Counted from the first letter of the stretch, positions 1 to 7,374 are shown. The stretch: 33,026 nucleotides of DNA from JBDREA01 sp043820265 (GCA_043820265.1 JBDREA010000005.1:1-33026); one strand, 5' to 3'. A program made the numbers and translations. The notes: a model not told the origin generated them from the letters alone.

Positions 1-1
1 G

Positions 2-1180
2 TTCAAGGAACTGTTTACAGATTCAGTCAAGCTTAGATTAAGAAGTGATGTCCCTGTTGGTTCTTGTCTCTCCGGAGGACTGGATTCCTCATCGATTGTG
101 TGCACAATCGAAAAAATAATAAAAGATGAGGGTAAGAGAAATTTCGAAACCTATTCTGCGGTGTACGATAAAAATTGGGAAAAGGATGAAAGCGAATATA
201 TTGAGCAAGTCATCGAACAAACAGGTTTCAAAAAAAATTATACATATCCTGATGATAAATCTCTTCTGAAGAACCTTAACGACTTCATCTACGCGCAGGA
301 AGAACCGCTGGGGCACACGAGTTTTTTTGCGCAGTGGATGGTGATGAAACTTGCACATGAAAAAAACGCGAAGGTATTACTAGACGGCCAGGGAGCAGAC
401 GAGCTTTTAGGGGGATACCTGTATTTATTTGGATACTATTTCTATGAACTGCTCAGAAAGGGAAGGCTATTAAAGCTGGTAAATGAGATCATCAAATACT
501 ACAAGATCCACCGAAATCCCTTTGGAATCCTGATGTTTCTGTTTCTTCTAGTGCCAAAGCCCTTTCAAAGACAAATTTCAAGGCACGTCAATGTAGGTTC
601 GGGTATAACCACCAGAAATTGGATTTCAAAGAAATTTATCAGGGGATATGAGGGAAAAAGCAGCTTCCTTTCCGATTTTATTGACGCGAAAAGTCTCAAT
701 GAAGCATTGCTCAACCACATTTTATACAAACTCGAACACCTTCTTCGATGCGAAGACAAAAGTTCAATGGCATACTCTATCGAGACCAGACTCCCCTTTT
801 TGGATTATAGGCTTGTGGATTTCATGTTCAAGCTGCCTTCAAACAGAAAGATCGATAATGGTGCCACGAAAGTGATACTTCGAGAGGCCATGAAGGGTGT
901 GATACCCGAAACAATAGTGAATCGTACCAGCAAATTCGGCTTTGAAACACGTGAAGAGGATTGGTTTCGGAAGGAAGCATTTAAGAAACTGATTATAGAT
1001 CTTGTAGATTCAGAATCATTTAGGAAAAGACCATATTATGATTTGCCTGAACTTAAAATAGAATTGCAAGAATTCTTCAAGGGTCGCAAGCAGGTATCAC
1101 GGACTATCTGGAAGTGGATCAACCTTGAACTATGGTTTCGTATGTTCATCGATGAAAACAAAAACTTAAACCAGGGATAA
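2..1180 (+). CDS. asnB: Asparagine synthase (glutamine-hydrolysing), C-terminal synthetase domain, 5' truncated by window edge
   Basis: 392 residues are visible; the reading frame is open from base 2, so the N-terminal glutaminase domain lies before the window. The synthetase domain starts with the PP-loop ATP-binding motif SGGLDSS (visible residues 24-30), followed by LLDGQGADELLGGY and then CEDKSSMAYSIETRLPFLDYRLVDF-type text, all hallmarks of class B asparagine synthetases. Known role: ATP-dependent amidation of aspartate, with glutamine as nitrogen donor. It ends one base before the ATG of a SAM methyltransferase, so the two are co-transcribed. Members of this family beside methyltransferases often lie in cell-surface glycan clusters and may amidate sugars or other acids rather than make asparagine; that is inference here. 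The GTG at 98 is internal to the motif region and is not the start. Confidence 0.93.
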   Translation, partial: FKELFTDSVKLRLRSDVPVGSCLSGGLDSSSIVCTIEKIIKDEGKRNFETYSAVYDKNWEKDESEYIEQVIEQTGFKKNYTYPDDKSLLKNLNDFIYAQEEPLGHTSFFAQWMVMKLAHEKNAKVLLDGQGADELLGGYLYLFGYYFYELLRKGRLLKLVNEIIKYYKIHRNPFGILMFLFLLVPKPFQRQISRHVNVGSGITTRNWISKKFIRGYEGKSSFLSDFIDAKSLNEALLNHILYKLEHLLRCEDKSSMAYSIETRLPFLDYRLVDFMFKLPSNRKIDNGATKVILREAMKGVIPETIVNRTSKFGFETREEDWFRKEAFKKLIIDLVDSESFRKRPYYDLPELKIELQEFFKGRKQVSRTIWKWINLELWFRMFIDENKNLNQG

Positions 1181-1181
1181 T

Positions 1182-1970
1182 ATGTGGATAGGAACTGAAC
1201 TGATACATCATCCAGAGCTTTCAACTCTCGAAAAGATTTACATAAGATTGTTCGGTGCCCCCATTAACGGCTTACGAAACCGAGCTAGAAGGATTCTCCC
1301 CCTTTTTGAAGGGAGAAAGATTTCCTCACTTCTTGACGCAGGATGCGGCCCTGGTATCTTGACGATGGAGCTCGCCAAACGATACCCTGAGTGTAAGGTG
1401 ACGGGTATCGACATACTCAGGAAAGATATCGAGATTAATAATATAATCGCACGTAAGGCGGGACTGAAGAATTGCCTTTTCAGAGTGAAGGATATCGCAG
1501 ATATAGAATATGTCGACGAATTTGACGCGATCCTCTGTGTTGACAATCTCGAACACATCGAAGATGACGTTGGCGCAGTTACAAAACTTAAAAAAGCACT
1601 CAAACCTGGAGGATTTGCAATTTTTCACGTCCCGGGATATTATCGCAGATGGTTTTGGTTTGGAAAATCTGTGAACTTTGATGTACCAACACACGTCCGC
1701 CCAGGATATACATTAGAGCAAATTGTAGATGTCATAGAATCGAGGGGACTCAAAGTAGAAGAGTCCTTCTACACTTACGGTTATCTTGAGACAATCACAA
1801 ACAACATAAGTTATAAGATAACAGGCGCTCAAAAAAGAAACAAGCACATATACGCATTTGTATTTCCATTCCTCCTATTTTTCTCCTGGCTAGGCCACTG
1901 GTCAAGGCCGGAATGGGGTGCAGGTGTTGTAGTGGTGGCAAAAAAGAAAAAAATTAAGAAAAAACTGTAG
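1182..1970 (+). CDS. Class I SAM-dependent methyltransferase with C-terminal hydrophobic segment
   Basis: 262 residues. Motif I is LLDAGCGPG (about residues 50-58), the acidic residue after beta-2 is in VTGIDI (73-78), and the later strand/helix NLEHIEDD...LKKALKPGGF matches the Methyltransf_11/23 fold with its typical post-motif II and III text. A hydrophobic stretch near residues 225-240 (AFVFPFLLFFSWLGHW) could be a membrane anchor or a greasy C-terminal lid. The ATG lies one base after the asparagine-synthetase stop, indicating translational coupling. The substrate cannot be read from sequence; the neighbour suggests a glycan or lipid-linked sugar. The C-terminus is a lysine-rich tail (about ten Lys in the last 14 residues). 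Confidence 0.85.
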   Translation: MWIGTELIHHPELSTLEKIYIRLFGAPINGLRNRARRILPLFEGRKISSLLDAGCGPGILTMELAKRYPECKVTGIDILRKDIEINNIIARKAGLKNCLFRVKDIADIEYVDEFDAILCVDNLEHIEDDVGAVTKLKKALKPGGFAIFHVPGYYRRWFWFGKSVNFDVPTHVRPGYTLEQIVDVIESRGLKVEESFYTYGYLETITNNISYKITGAQKRNKHIYAFVFPFLLFFSWLGHWSRPEWGAGVVVVAKKKKIKKKL

Positions 1971-1971
1971 A

Positions 1972-2042
1972 TTATCTTTTATACACCCACAAATCGATAT
2001 ATTTATTACATCAGAAGTGTATTTTTTAACTGAAAATGACTT
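1972..2042 (+). repeat. 71-bp perfect direct repeat, copy 1 (duplicated pilin promoter)
   Basis: This stretch is identical, base for base, to 4895-4965. It covers the region that in the downstream copy is the promoter and first codons of an intact pilin gene: the TATA-like CGATATATTTATT, the 5' leader and the ATG with two more bases of codon 2-3. After base 2042 the two copies remain alignable without gaps but show scattered substitutions. The perfect identity of a noncoding stretch, against diverged coding sequence, suggests recent duplication or gene conversion of the promoter. Confidence 0.92.
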
Positions 2043-2113
2043 CATGTAATCGCGGCCAGTCGGCTTTGGAGTATTTGATGGCTTATGGTTGGGCTATTTT
2101 GGTTGTTGCTTAG
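2036..2113 (+). pseudogene. Truncated pilin leader, copy A (class III signal peptide, 25 codons then stop)
   Basis: An ATG at 2036 opens a 25-codon frame that reads MTSCNRGQSALEYLMAYGWA followed by ILVVA and TAG. It is the class III signal peptide of the pilin at 4959 with its own duplicated promoter, cut off just inside the hydrophobic helix. The prepilin-peptidase site (RG before QSALEYL) is intact. No pilin body follows; after about 55 bases the ATPase gene begins. It is either a remnant left when the pilin body was lost or replaced, or a 25-residue peptide that is really made; the remnant reading is more likely. Confidence 0.8.
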
Positions 2114-2125
2114 TGCGGCTTCTGG

Positions 2126-2164
2126 TGTACATATTATTTAAATATGTGTACATTATAATGTACA
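2126..2164 (+). promoter_or_regulatory. Promoter with TATA box and a perfect 18-bp palindromic operator (TGTACA half-sites) before the first ATPase
   Basis: TTTAAATA at 2137-2144 is centred 27 nt before the ATG at 2168, as expected for a leaderless archaeal gene. Between it and the start lies TGTACATTATAATGTACA (2147-2164), a perfect 18-bp palindrome. A further TGTACA at 2126-2131 flanks the TATA box on the other side. Three half-sites around the TATA box and start site look like an operator that would block TBP/TFB or polymerase. The regulator is unknown and no DNA-binding protein gene is adjacent. Confidence 0.72.
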
Positions 2165-2167
2165 TAT

Positions 2168-3427
2168 ATGAGACAGGATGTTATAGAGGAGTTTAACGAG
2201 TGGTGGTTCACTGGCGCCGTGCCAGAGGACTTGAGCCAGGAATACCGAAGACGGTTATTTTATACGCTAGAGAAGTCACTTGACTCGCGGTTCATGGTGG
2301 CTACTGTGGGCTTGAGGAGGGTGGGTAAGACTACCCTTATGTACCAGCTGATCCAAGAACTTCTTCAACGGGGAGTTGCCCCGAAACATGTCTTATACTT
2401 CTCATTCGACGAAGCAGTAGAAGGCCTCCACGAACTTCTTGAAGCCTACCAGGTACAAAACCAGATAGATTTCAGGTCACAACGGATATACATCTTCCTG
2501 GACGAAATACAAAAGCTTCCAGGCTGGCAGAGCCAGGTGAAACGGCACTATGACCTCTACCCAAAGATGAAGTTCTTTCTCAGCGGCTCAGAAAGCCTGT
2601 TTCTGCGCCAGGGCATCGAGGAATCGCTTGCAGGCCGCATCCAAGAATATGTGCTGCCTCCACTATCATTTGGGGAATTCCTGGAGTTAAAGGAGGGTAG
2701 ATCCCCAAAGGATCTTCAAACCGTCAAGATAAAGACCCATTTCCGCGAATACATCCTGAAAGGCGGATTCCCGGAGTTGACAGCGGAAAAGGGGACTGAT
2801 GTTCAATCCTATATCCGCTCAATAGTCCTAGACAAGGTAATATACAAGGACATCATGACTCTCTCAAATCTCCGTGACAGTCGGCTGCTTCTGACGCTAC
2901 TGGAACTTATCGCCGTCAACCCGGGCATGTACGTGAACTACCAGTCTCTCGGCCAACAGTTCGACTGTGACCGACGCACGATAAAACAATACATCCATTG
3001 GCTGGAGAAGAGCTTTCTTGTGCGTCTGCTCTCCAACTACCGGAAGGCTTCTGCAGCACGCCTGAGGAAAGACAAGAAAGCATATGTGTCCGACACTGGT
3101 ATCGCCTCCTGCTACAAAACCAACATAGACGAAGCCTTCTTCGGAAGATTAGTGGAGACTGCGGTCATTAACTCAATTCAAACGGATTATTTTTGGAAAA
3201 ACGGAAAAGACGTTGACGCGGTGGCCGACGGAAGACCCATTGAGGTGAAATACCAGCCTAAGACTACCGCACACGATCTTCGGGGACTTAGGTCCTTTAT
3301 GAGAAAATTCAAGGTAGATGAGGGCTACCTTGTCACCAAGGATGAAGAAAAGACAACACCTGTCCCCGAGGGAAGGATAGACCACATTTCTGCCCGAAAA
3401 TTCTTGCTCCAAAGAGATGTCCAATGA
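2168..3427 (+). CDS. AAA ATPase of the AAA_14/DUF4143 family (first copy)
   Basis: 419 residues. Walker A is GLRRVGKTT (48-56), Walker B IYIFLDE (107-113), and FFLSGSES looks like the sensor-1 strand. The central and C-terminal parts have the DUF4143 text GGFPEL, VIYKDIM, a winged-helix-like segment (YQSLGQQFDCDRRTIKQYIHWLE) and a final PD-(D/E)xK-like core, DVDAV...PIEVKY, with the expected D and ExK residues. The family is common and often multi-copy in archaea; its function is not established, and proposed roles include defence and mobile DNA. The start at 2168 is fixed by the TATA box 27 nt upstream. It follows a truncated pilin leader and precedes a second decayed leader. It is only weakly similar to the next ATPase, and reads as more GC-rich. 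Confidence 0.9.
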   Translation: MRQDVIEEFNEWWFTGAVPEDLSQEYRRRLFYTLEKSLDSRFMVATVGLRRVGKTTLMYQLIQELLQRGVAPKHVLYFSFDEAVEGLHELLEAYQVQNQIDFRSQRIYIFLDEIQKLPGWQSQVKRHYDLYPKMKFFLSGSESLFLRQGIEESLAGRIQEYVLPPLSFGEFLELKEGRSPKDLQTVKIKTHFREYILKGGFPELTAEKGTDVQSYIRSIVLDKVIYKDIMTLSNLRDSRLLLTLLELIAVNPGMYVNYQSLGQQFDCDRRTIKQYIHWLEKSFLVRLLSNYRKASAARLRKDKKAYVSDTGIASCYKTNIDEAFFGRLVETAVINSIQTDYFWKNGKDVDAVADGRPIEVKYQPKTTAHDLRGLRSFMRKFKVDEGYLVTKDEEKTTPVPEGRIDHISARKFLLQRDVQ

Positions 3428-3451
3428 CCTTCACCCTGATTCGTATCTAAT

Positions 3452-3523
3452 ATGAGGTTTTCCTGTCGTAGTCAGTCTGTTTTGTAGTTGATATTGCCTT
3501 TTGGTTGAGCTATTTTGGTTCTT
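3452..3523 (+). pseudogene. Decayed pilin leader, copy B
   Basis: An ATG at 3452 opens a frame reading MRFSCRSQSVL, stop, LILPFG, stop, AILVL. It lines up codon for codon with the intact leader MTFRNRGQSALEYLMTYGWA followed by ILVV at 4959: the Glu codon has become TAG and the Trp codon TGA. About 40 of the 57 bases from 3465 match copy A, ending in a shared GCTATTTTGGTT. As with copy A, homology ends inside the signal helix and an ATPase gene with its own promoter follows. This copy is older than copy A and cannot encode a leader. Confidence 0.72.
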
Positions 3524-3550
3524 TGATTTCTGGCATTTGTTCTTTTTAAT

Positions 3551-3587
3551 CGAAACATTTAAATACTAATTGTCCTATTATACTATT
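3551..3587 (+). promoter_or_regulatory. Promoter of the second ATPase gene
   Basis: CGAAAC followed by ATTTAAATA (3557-3565) is a good BRE/TATA pair, centred 27 nt before the ATG at 3588. This predicts a leaderless transcript and argues for that ATG rather than the in-frame TTG at 3570. The TGTACA palindrome found before the first ATPase is absent here. Confidence 0.65.
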
Positions 3588-4877
3588 ATGGTTTTAAAAG
3601 CCCTTAATGAATGGAATCCCTGGTGGAAAGAAAAAACAGTTCCGAAGACCCTTCTAGGTAATAAAAGAGACGCCACTGACCACATACAAAAGCTCATGGG
3701 ATTGCGGGAGATAAAAGCCATAACAGGTGTGAGAAGAAGCGGAAAATCAACACTCTTCTACCAAACCATAGATAAAATATTAAGGGAGGTCAGCCCGGAT
3801 AGAATCCTTCTCATCAACTTTGAAGACGATGTTTTAGCGAAATGCAGCTTAAGACAGATAATAGACGTTTATCAGAGCAACATAAACTCAAACGAACCAG
3901 CCTACCTTTTCGTCGACGAAATCCATAGATGCCAGGACTGGGCCCAGTACCTAAGAAAAAGCTATGACCTCAAACAATTTGAGCAGATACTGATAACAGA
4001 CTCTTCTTCAAGCTTTATCGAACGAGAGTATGCCCAACTATTCACTGGAAGAAACGTGAAGGTCACTATCTATCCGCTCAGCTTTAAGGAATTCCTGGAA
4101 TGGAGGGGAATCAAACCAGAACTAAGGCTGCTTGACCAAAAACGATCAAATATGATAAAAAAAGAACTCAAGGAGTTCATCTTATGGGGAGGCTTTCCGG
4201 AAGTTATATCCAAGGATAAATCCTTGAAGAAGATTTTGATAACCAACAACTTCAATGACATAATCTACAAAGACATTGTGGGAAGGTTCAACGTTCATCC
4301 CGCCAAGATACGAGACCTCTCCAACGCATTAATATCCAACACCGCCACCTATTTCAGTGTCAGAAAATATTCCCGTCAAAGTGGACTTGCCCTGGAAACC
4401 ATCGAAAGTTACCTAAAGTATTTTGAGGACGTCTTTCTCCTGCATCCCGTGGCAAAATTCGATTACTCCATCAGAAAACAGCAGATCAACCCAAAAAAGA
4501 TTTATTGCATCGACAGCGGTTTCGCAAGCAACATGGGTTTAACCTTCTCGGAGAACCTTGGCAGATTGTATGAGAACACAGTCTTCTGTGAGCTCAGAAG
4601 GAGGGGGAAAGAGGTCTATTACTGGAAATCTAAGACCCAAACCGAAGTCGACTTTCTGGTGAAAGAGGGGCTAGAAGTTAAAGGTTTAATCCAGGTGTGC
4701 TGGAATCCAGAAGACGAAGAAACCCGAAAAAGAGAGGTGAAAGCTTTGCAATCTGCTATGGAAGAATTCAAACTCAAGGAAGGACTAATCATAACCGAAG
4801 ACTATGAGGGAATTGAGGAAACAAAAGGTGAAAGGATAGTCTACACCCCCCTGTGGAAGTGGCTGCTTAAACCTTGA
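3588..4877 (+). CDS. AAA ATPase of the AAA_14/DUF4143 family (second copy)
   Basis: 429 residues from the ATG at 3588, chosen because a TATA box lies 27 nt upstream. Walker A is GVRRSGKST (47-55) and Walker B AYLFVDE (105-111), followed by HRCQDW. DUF4143 marks include GGFPEV (201-206), IIYKDIV and the winged-helix-like YSRQSGLALETIESYLKYFE. In the C-terminal nuclease-like core the first acid is kept (EVDFLV, 353-358), but the usual I/L-E-V-K strand reads LIQVCW, so a key Glu-x-Lys appears lost. This suggests a catalytically dead or altered domain. It lies between a decayed pilin leader and an intact pilin gene. Its ORF ends 17 bases before the second copy of the 71-bp repeat. Cellular role unknown. 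Confidence 0.9.
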   Translation: MVLKALNEWNPWWKEKTVPKTLLGNKRDATDHIQKLMGLREIKAITGVRRSGKSTLFYQTIDKILREVSPDRILLINFEDDVLAKCSLRQIIDVYQSNINSNEPAYLFVDEIHRCQDWAQYLRKSYDLKQFEQILITDSSSSFIEREYAQLFTGRNVKVTIYPLSFKEFLEWRGIKPELRLLDQKRSNMIKKELKEFILWGGFPEVISKDKSLKKILITNNFNDIIYKDIVGRFNVHPAKIRDLSNALISNTATYFSVRKYSRQSGLALETIESYLKYFEDVFLLHPVAKFDYSIRKQQINPKKIYCIDSGFASNMGLTFSENLGRLYENTVFCELRRRGKEVYYWKSKTQTEVDFLVKEGLEVKGLIQVCWNPEDEETRKREVKALQSAMEEFKLKEGLIITEDYEGIEETKGERIVYTPLWKWLLKP

Positions 4878-4894
4878 TGAACACATAAAATCAT

Positions 4895-4965
4895 TTATCT
4901 TTTATACACCCACAAATCGATATATTTATTACATCAGAAGTGTATTTTTTAACTGAAAATGACTT
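4895..4965 (+). repeat. 71-bp perfect direct repeat, copy 2; promoter and start of the intact pilin gene
   Basis: Identical to 1972-2042. Here it functions as the promoter of the pilin: TATATTTAT at 4921-4929 is centred about 34 nt before the ATG at 4959, giving a short leader of roughly 8 nt. It begins 18 nt after the stop codon of the second ATPase. Confidence 0.9.
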
Positions 4966-5447
4966 TCCGTAACCGCGGCCAGTCCGCCCTTGAGTATTTG
5001 ATGACTTATGGTTGGGCGATTTTGGTCGTTATTGGGGTGGGTGTGGCTATGTGGCAGATGGGGGTCTTGAATATTGGTTCTAGTGCTGTTGCTCCTGGTA
5101 AGAGGGGTTTTAGTCAGGTATCTCCACTAGATTGGAGTTTGAGTGGTGATGGGGTTTTGACTATTGTTTTGACTAATGATGCGGGTGTGAGGGTTGAGGT
5201 TAGTAATGTTGCTGCGACTATTTATACTCCTTCGACTGCAAGCTGTGGTAATGATTATTCAGGAGCCCCTTTGGAGGTTAGGCCGGGTCAGCAAATAAGT
5301 TCAACATTGACTTTTGGTGGGGGTTGCGACCCTTTTTCATCTGATAGCGGCGAGTATTATCGGGCTAATGTCACCATCCTTTACCTAAACAAGGGTTCGA
5401 GTCTTGAGCATAGCAGCGTGGGTGAAATATTCGGGCCGGTCGAATAG
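4959..5447 (+). CDS. Archaeal type IV pilin-like protein with class III signal peptide (first paralogue)
   Basis: 162 residues. The leader MTFRNRG is followed by QSALEYLMTYGWAILVVIGV; processing by an EppA-type prepilin peptidase is expected between Gly7 and Gln8, leaving a hydrophobic helix for fibre assembly. The rest is a predicted beta-rich extracellular domain with two cysteines (96 and 123) that could form a disulfide. The order SPLDWSLSG, RPGQQI, GGCDPFSSDSGEYY, LYLNKGS is shared with the next gene, so the two are paralogues. They are 28 bases apart and probably form one operon. Two broken leader copies lie upstream, at 2036 and 3452. Role: adhesin or pilus subunit exported to the cell surface; the exact fibre is unknown. 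Confidence 0.88.
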   Translation: MTFRNRGQSALEYLMTYGWAILVVIGVGVAMWQMGVLNIGSSAVAPGKRGFSQVSPLDWSLSGDGVLTIVLTNDAGVRVEVSNVAATIYTPSTASCGNDYSGAPLEVRPGQQISSTLTFGGGCDPFSSDSGEYYRANVTILYLNKGSSLEHSSVGEIFGPVE

Positions 5448-5475
5448 ATTAACTGGCGTTTGTAATTTCTAAGCT

Positions 5476-6024
5476 ATGATGAAAAAGTCCGAGTTTAAAA
5501 GAGGACAGAGCGCCCTTGAATACCTTATGACTTACGGTTGGGCGATCCTTGTCGTGATAGGTGTGGGGATTGCCTTGATGAAGTTGGGTATCATAAGAAT
5601 TGGGCCAACTACTCCGCCTGGAATGGACGGCTTTGAGGAGGTTACGCCTGTGGACTGGATTTTGTATGGTGAGTGGTCCAGTGATGTGGGGGATCCAAGT
5701 GCGTCGAAATCGATGGACATAATCCTGAAAAACGATGGTCGAGACCGCATATTGATGGAGGAGATAATCGCAGAGATCACTATTCCAATGGAGGTTACGT
5801 GTTCTACTTCCAGTTTTTCTCATAAGGAGGTTCCCCCTGGGGGGCAGATCGAGGTTGTTTTTTTGCCGGTCAACGAATGTGACACGGATTTCAGCTCTGA
5901 GGCGGGAGAATACTTTAAAGCAAAGCTTACGGTCAACTACCTAAACATGCAATCCGGTTTGCCACACCAAAGCATAGGCAACATCTGGGGCACAGTAGAT
6001 CTCATGGTAGAAGAAGTTATATAG
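5476..6024 (+). CDS. Archaeal type IV pilin-like protein with class III signal peptide (second paralogue)
   Basis: 182 residues. The leader MMKKSEFKRG precedes QSALEYLMTYGWAILVVIGV, with expected cleavage after Gly10. The mature part shares with the previous gene the TPVDW, PPGGQI, ECDTDFSSEAGEYF and YLNMQSG blocks and a cysteine pair (109, 135). At DNA level its leader is more diverged than copies A and C are from each other, so this is the older duplicate. It is downstream in the same operon, and a T-rich TCTTTTTAAT directly after the stop may end transcription before the convergent hisS. Confidence 0.87.
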   Translation: MMKKSEFKRGQSALEYLMTYGWAILVVIGVGIALMKLGIIRIGPTTPPGMDGFEEVTPVDWILYGEWSSDVGDPSASKSMDIILKNDGRDRILMEEIIAEITIPMEVTCSTSSFSHKEVPPGGQIEVVFLPVNECDTDFSSEAGEYFKAKLTVNYLNMQSGLPHQSIGNIWGTVDLMVEEVI

Positions 6025-6057
6025 TCTTTTTAATATCGCGTTGAGTAGAAGGAAGTA

Positions 6058-7374
6058 TTAGTGAATTTTTTTTGGAAGCTTATCTATTTCGACTTGTTTT
6101 TCCTCTTTTGTAGCCATGTTTCTTAAGACCACCTTTCCTTTTTCTAGCTCCCTTGGGCCGATGATGACTGCGTATTTTACACCAGCTTGGGAGGCGTGGC
6201 TTAGCTGGTCTTTAAGTTTGTGCCCCGCAACGTCATAGTCGACCGAAAATCCCTCTTTTCTGAGATTGCGGGCAATCTTTACAGCATAATCTTTGACTGT
6301 GTATTCTTTGTCGTTGGTTGGGGCTTTGACTGTGTCTTCTTCGTAGGTGGTTGGGATGACGGCGACATGAAACGTCTCTTCAGGAAAAGAGATCCCCTGC
6401 AACTTGAGCGCCTCCACCAATCGGTCGAAGCCGAAAGCGAAACCCACTGCAGGCGTTGGCTGCCCCCCAAAAAGCTCGATTAGATTGTCGTAGCGTCCTC
6501 CACCGCAGACCTGGTCCTGGGCACCCAAGCCCTCGACTCTAACGTCGAAGACGAAGTCTGTGTAATAGGAGAGGCCACGGGACAAGCCCAGGTCGACGAT
6601 AAAGTTGATTTCCTGGCCTACTAGCAGATCCACTATCTTCTCCAATTCTCCGATAGCGAAGATGGCATCACCATAACCTTTGAGTTCAGAGGATATCGTC
6701 TTCAATAGTTTGCTGTGATCTTTATATGTAGACGACTTTTTTTCCATTAGATTTTTCAGTAGATTGTATTCTGCATCCTTTCTGATGAAATCCCCTACTT
6801 GTTCCAACTCGTCCCTATCAAGCAATCCTAGGACCTCATCCTGCTTTTCCTCAGACAATCCGAAATCAGACAAAAGCCCACGTATTATGCCGAGGTGACT
6901 GAGCCGTAGTTCATACCGTAATCCCAATCTATCAAGACAATCAGCCGCCAAGCATACAATCTCAGCGTCTGCTCCATAGTCTTCTACGCCAATCAACTCT
7001 GCGCCTGCCTGCCAGAATTCTCGGTAGCGGCCTTTCTGGGGCCTCTCATACCGATACATCGGCCCAAAATAGTAGAGTTTAACGGGTTTCCTCATGTGAG
7101 CCAGCTCAGAAACATACATTCGAGCAACAGAGGCTGTCAACTCAGGCCTTAAGCAAAGATCTCTACCTGACTTGTCCTTGAATGTGTATAGGTTTTCTGT
7201 TATCTCTTGACCGGACTTGGTAGTAAAAAGTTCAGTGTGCTCGAAGACAGGAGTCTCGATTCTCTCAAATGCATAGGACTCGAAGACTTTCCGTAATTGA
7301 CTTAAAATATAATCCCTGCGCTCCATATCGCTTGGGGAAAAATCCCGGGTACCTCTTGGGCGTTCGAATTTCAC
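6058..7374 (-). CDS. hisS: Histidyl-tRNA synthetase
   Basis: 438 residues, normal length. It charges tRNA-His with histidine using ATP in the cytoplasm. Class II synthetase motifs are present: motif 2 region MYRYERPQKGRYREFWQ, the histidine-specific GLSRGLSYYTDFVFDV and GGGRYDNL, and motif 3 AVGFAFGFDRL. The C-terminal anticodon-binding domain ends IIGPRELEKGKVVLRNM...KEEKQVEI. The N-terminus MKFERPRGTRDF is the typical start. Between catalytic and anticodon domains there is an acidic/lysine insertion made by a 33-nt tandem duplication (separate entry). It is transcribed convergently with the pilin operon. Confidence 0.97.
   Translation of the reverse strand: MKFERPRGTRDFSPSDMERRDYILSQLRKVFESYAFERIETPVFEHTELFTTKSGQEITENLYTFKDKSGRDLCLRPELTASVARMYVSELAHMRKPVKLYYFGPMYRYERPQKGRYREFWQAGAELIGVEDYGADAEIVCLAADCLDRLGLRYELRLSHLGIIRGLLSDFGLSEEKQDEVLGLLDRDELEQVGDFIRKDAEYNLLKNLMEKKSSTYKDHSKLLKTISSELKGYGDAIFAIGELEKIVDLLVGQEINFIVDLGLSRGLSYYTDFVFDVRVEGLGAQDQVCGGGRYDNLIELFGGQPTPAVGFAFGFDRLVEALKLQGISFPEETFHVAVIPTTYEEDTVKAPTNDKEYTVKDYAVKIARNLRKEGFSVDYDVAGHKLKDQLSHASQAGVKYAVIIGPRELEKGKVVLRNMATKEEKQVEIDKLPKKIH
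6292..6357 (-). repeat. 33-nt in-frame tandem duplication within hisS
   Basis: Two adjacent 33-base units (6292-6324 and 6325-6357) both read, on the plus strand, TTTGACTGTGT.TTCTT.GT with a later GGTTGGG. In the protein they encode TTYEEDTVKAP and TNDKEYTVKDY, sharing the TVK core. The length is a multiple of three, so the frame is kept. It lies at the start of the anticodon-binding domain, where a surface insertion is likely tolerated. Confidence 0.7.

Noticed and set aside
3570..3587. TTG start at 3570 giving a six-residue longer second ATPase
   Set aside because: The TATA box at 3557-3565 is only a few bases upstream, so transcription would begin after the TTG; the ATG at 3588 has ideal spacing.
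1971..5475. Insertion sequence or integrase-type mobile element around the ATPases
   Set aside because: No transposase or integrase gene and no terminal inverted repeats are visible; the 71-bp direct repeat is a pilin promoter copy.
6220..6483. Plus-strand 87-residue frame with FDCVFF repeats
   Set aside because: It is a shadow of the hisS tandem duplication on the other strand; hisS motifs continue on both sides.
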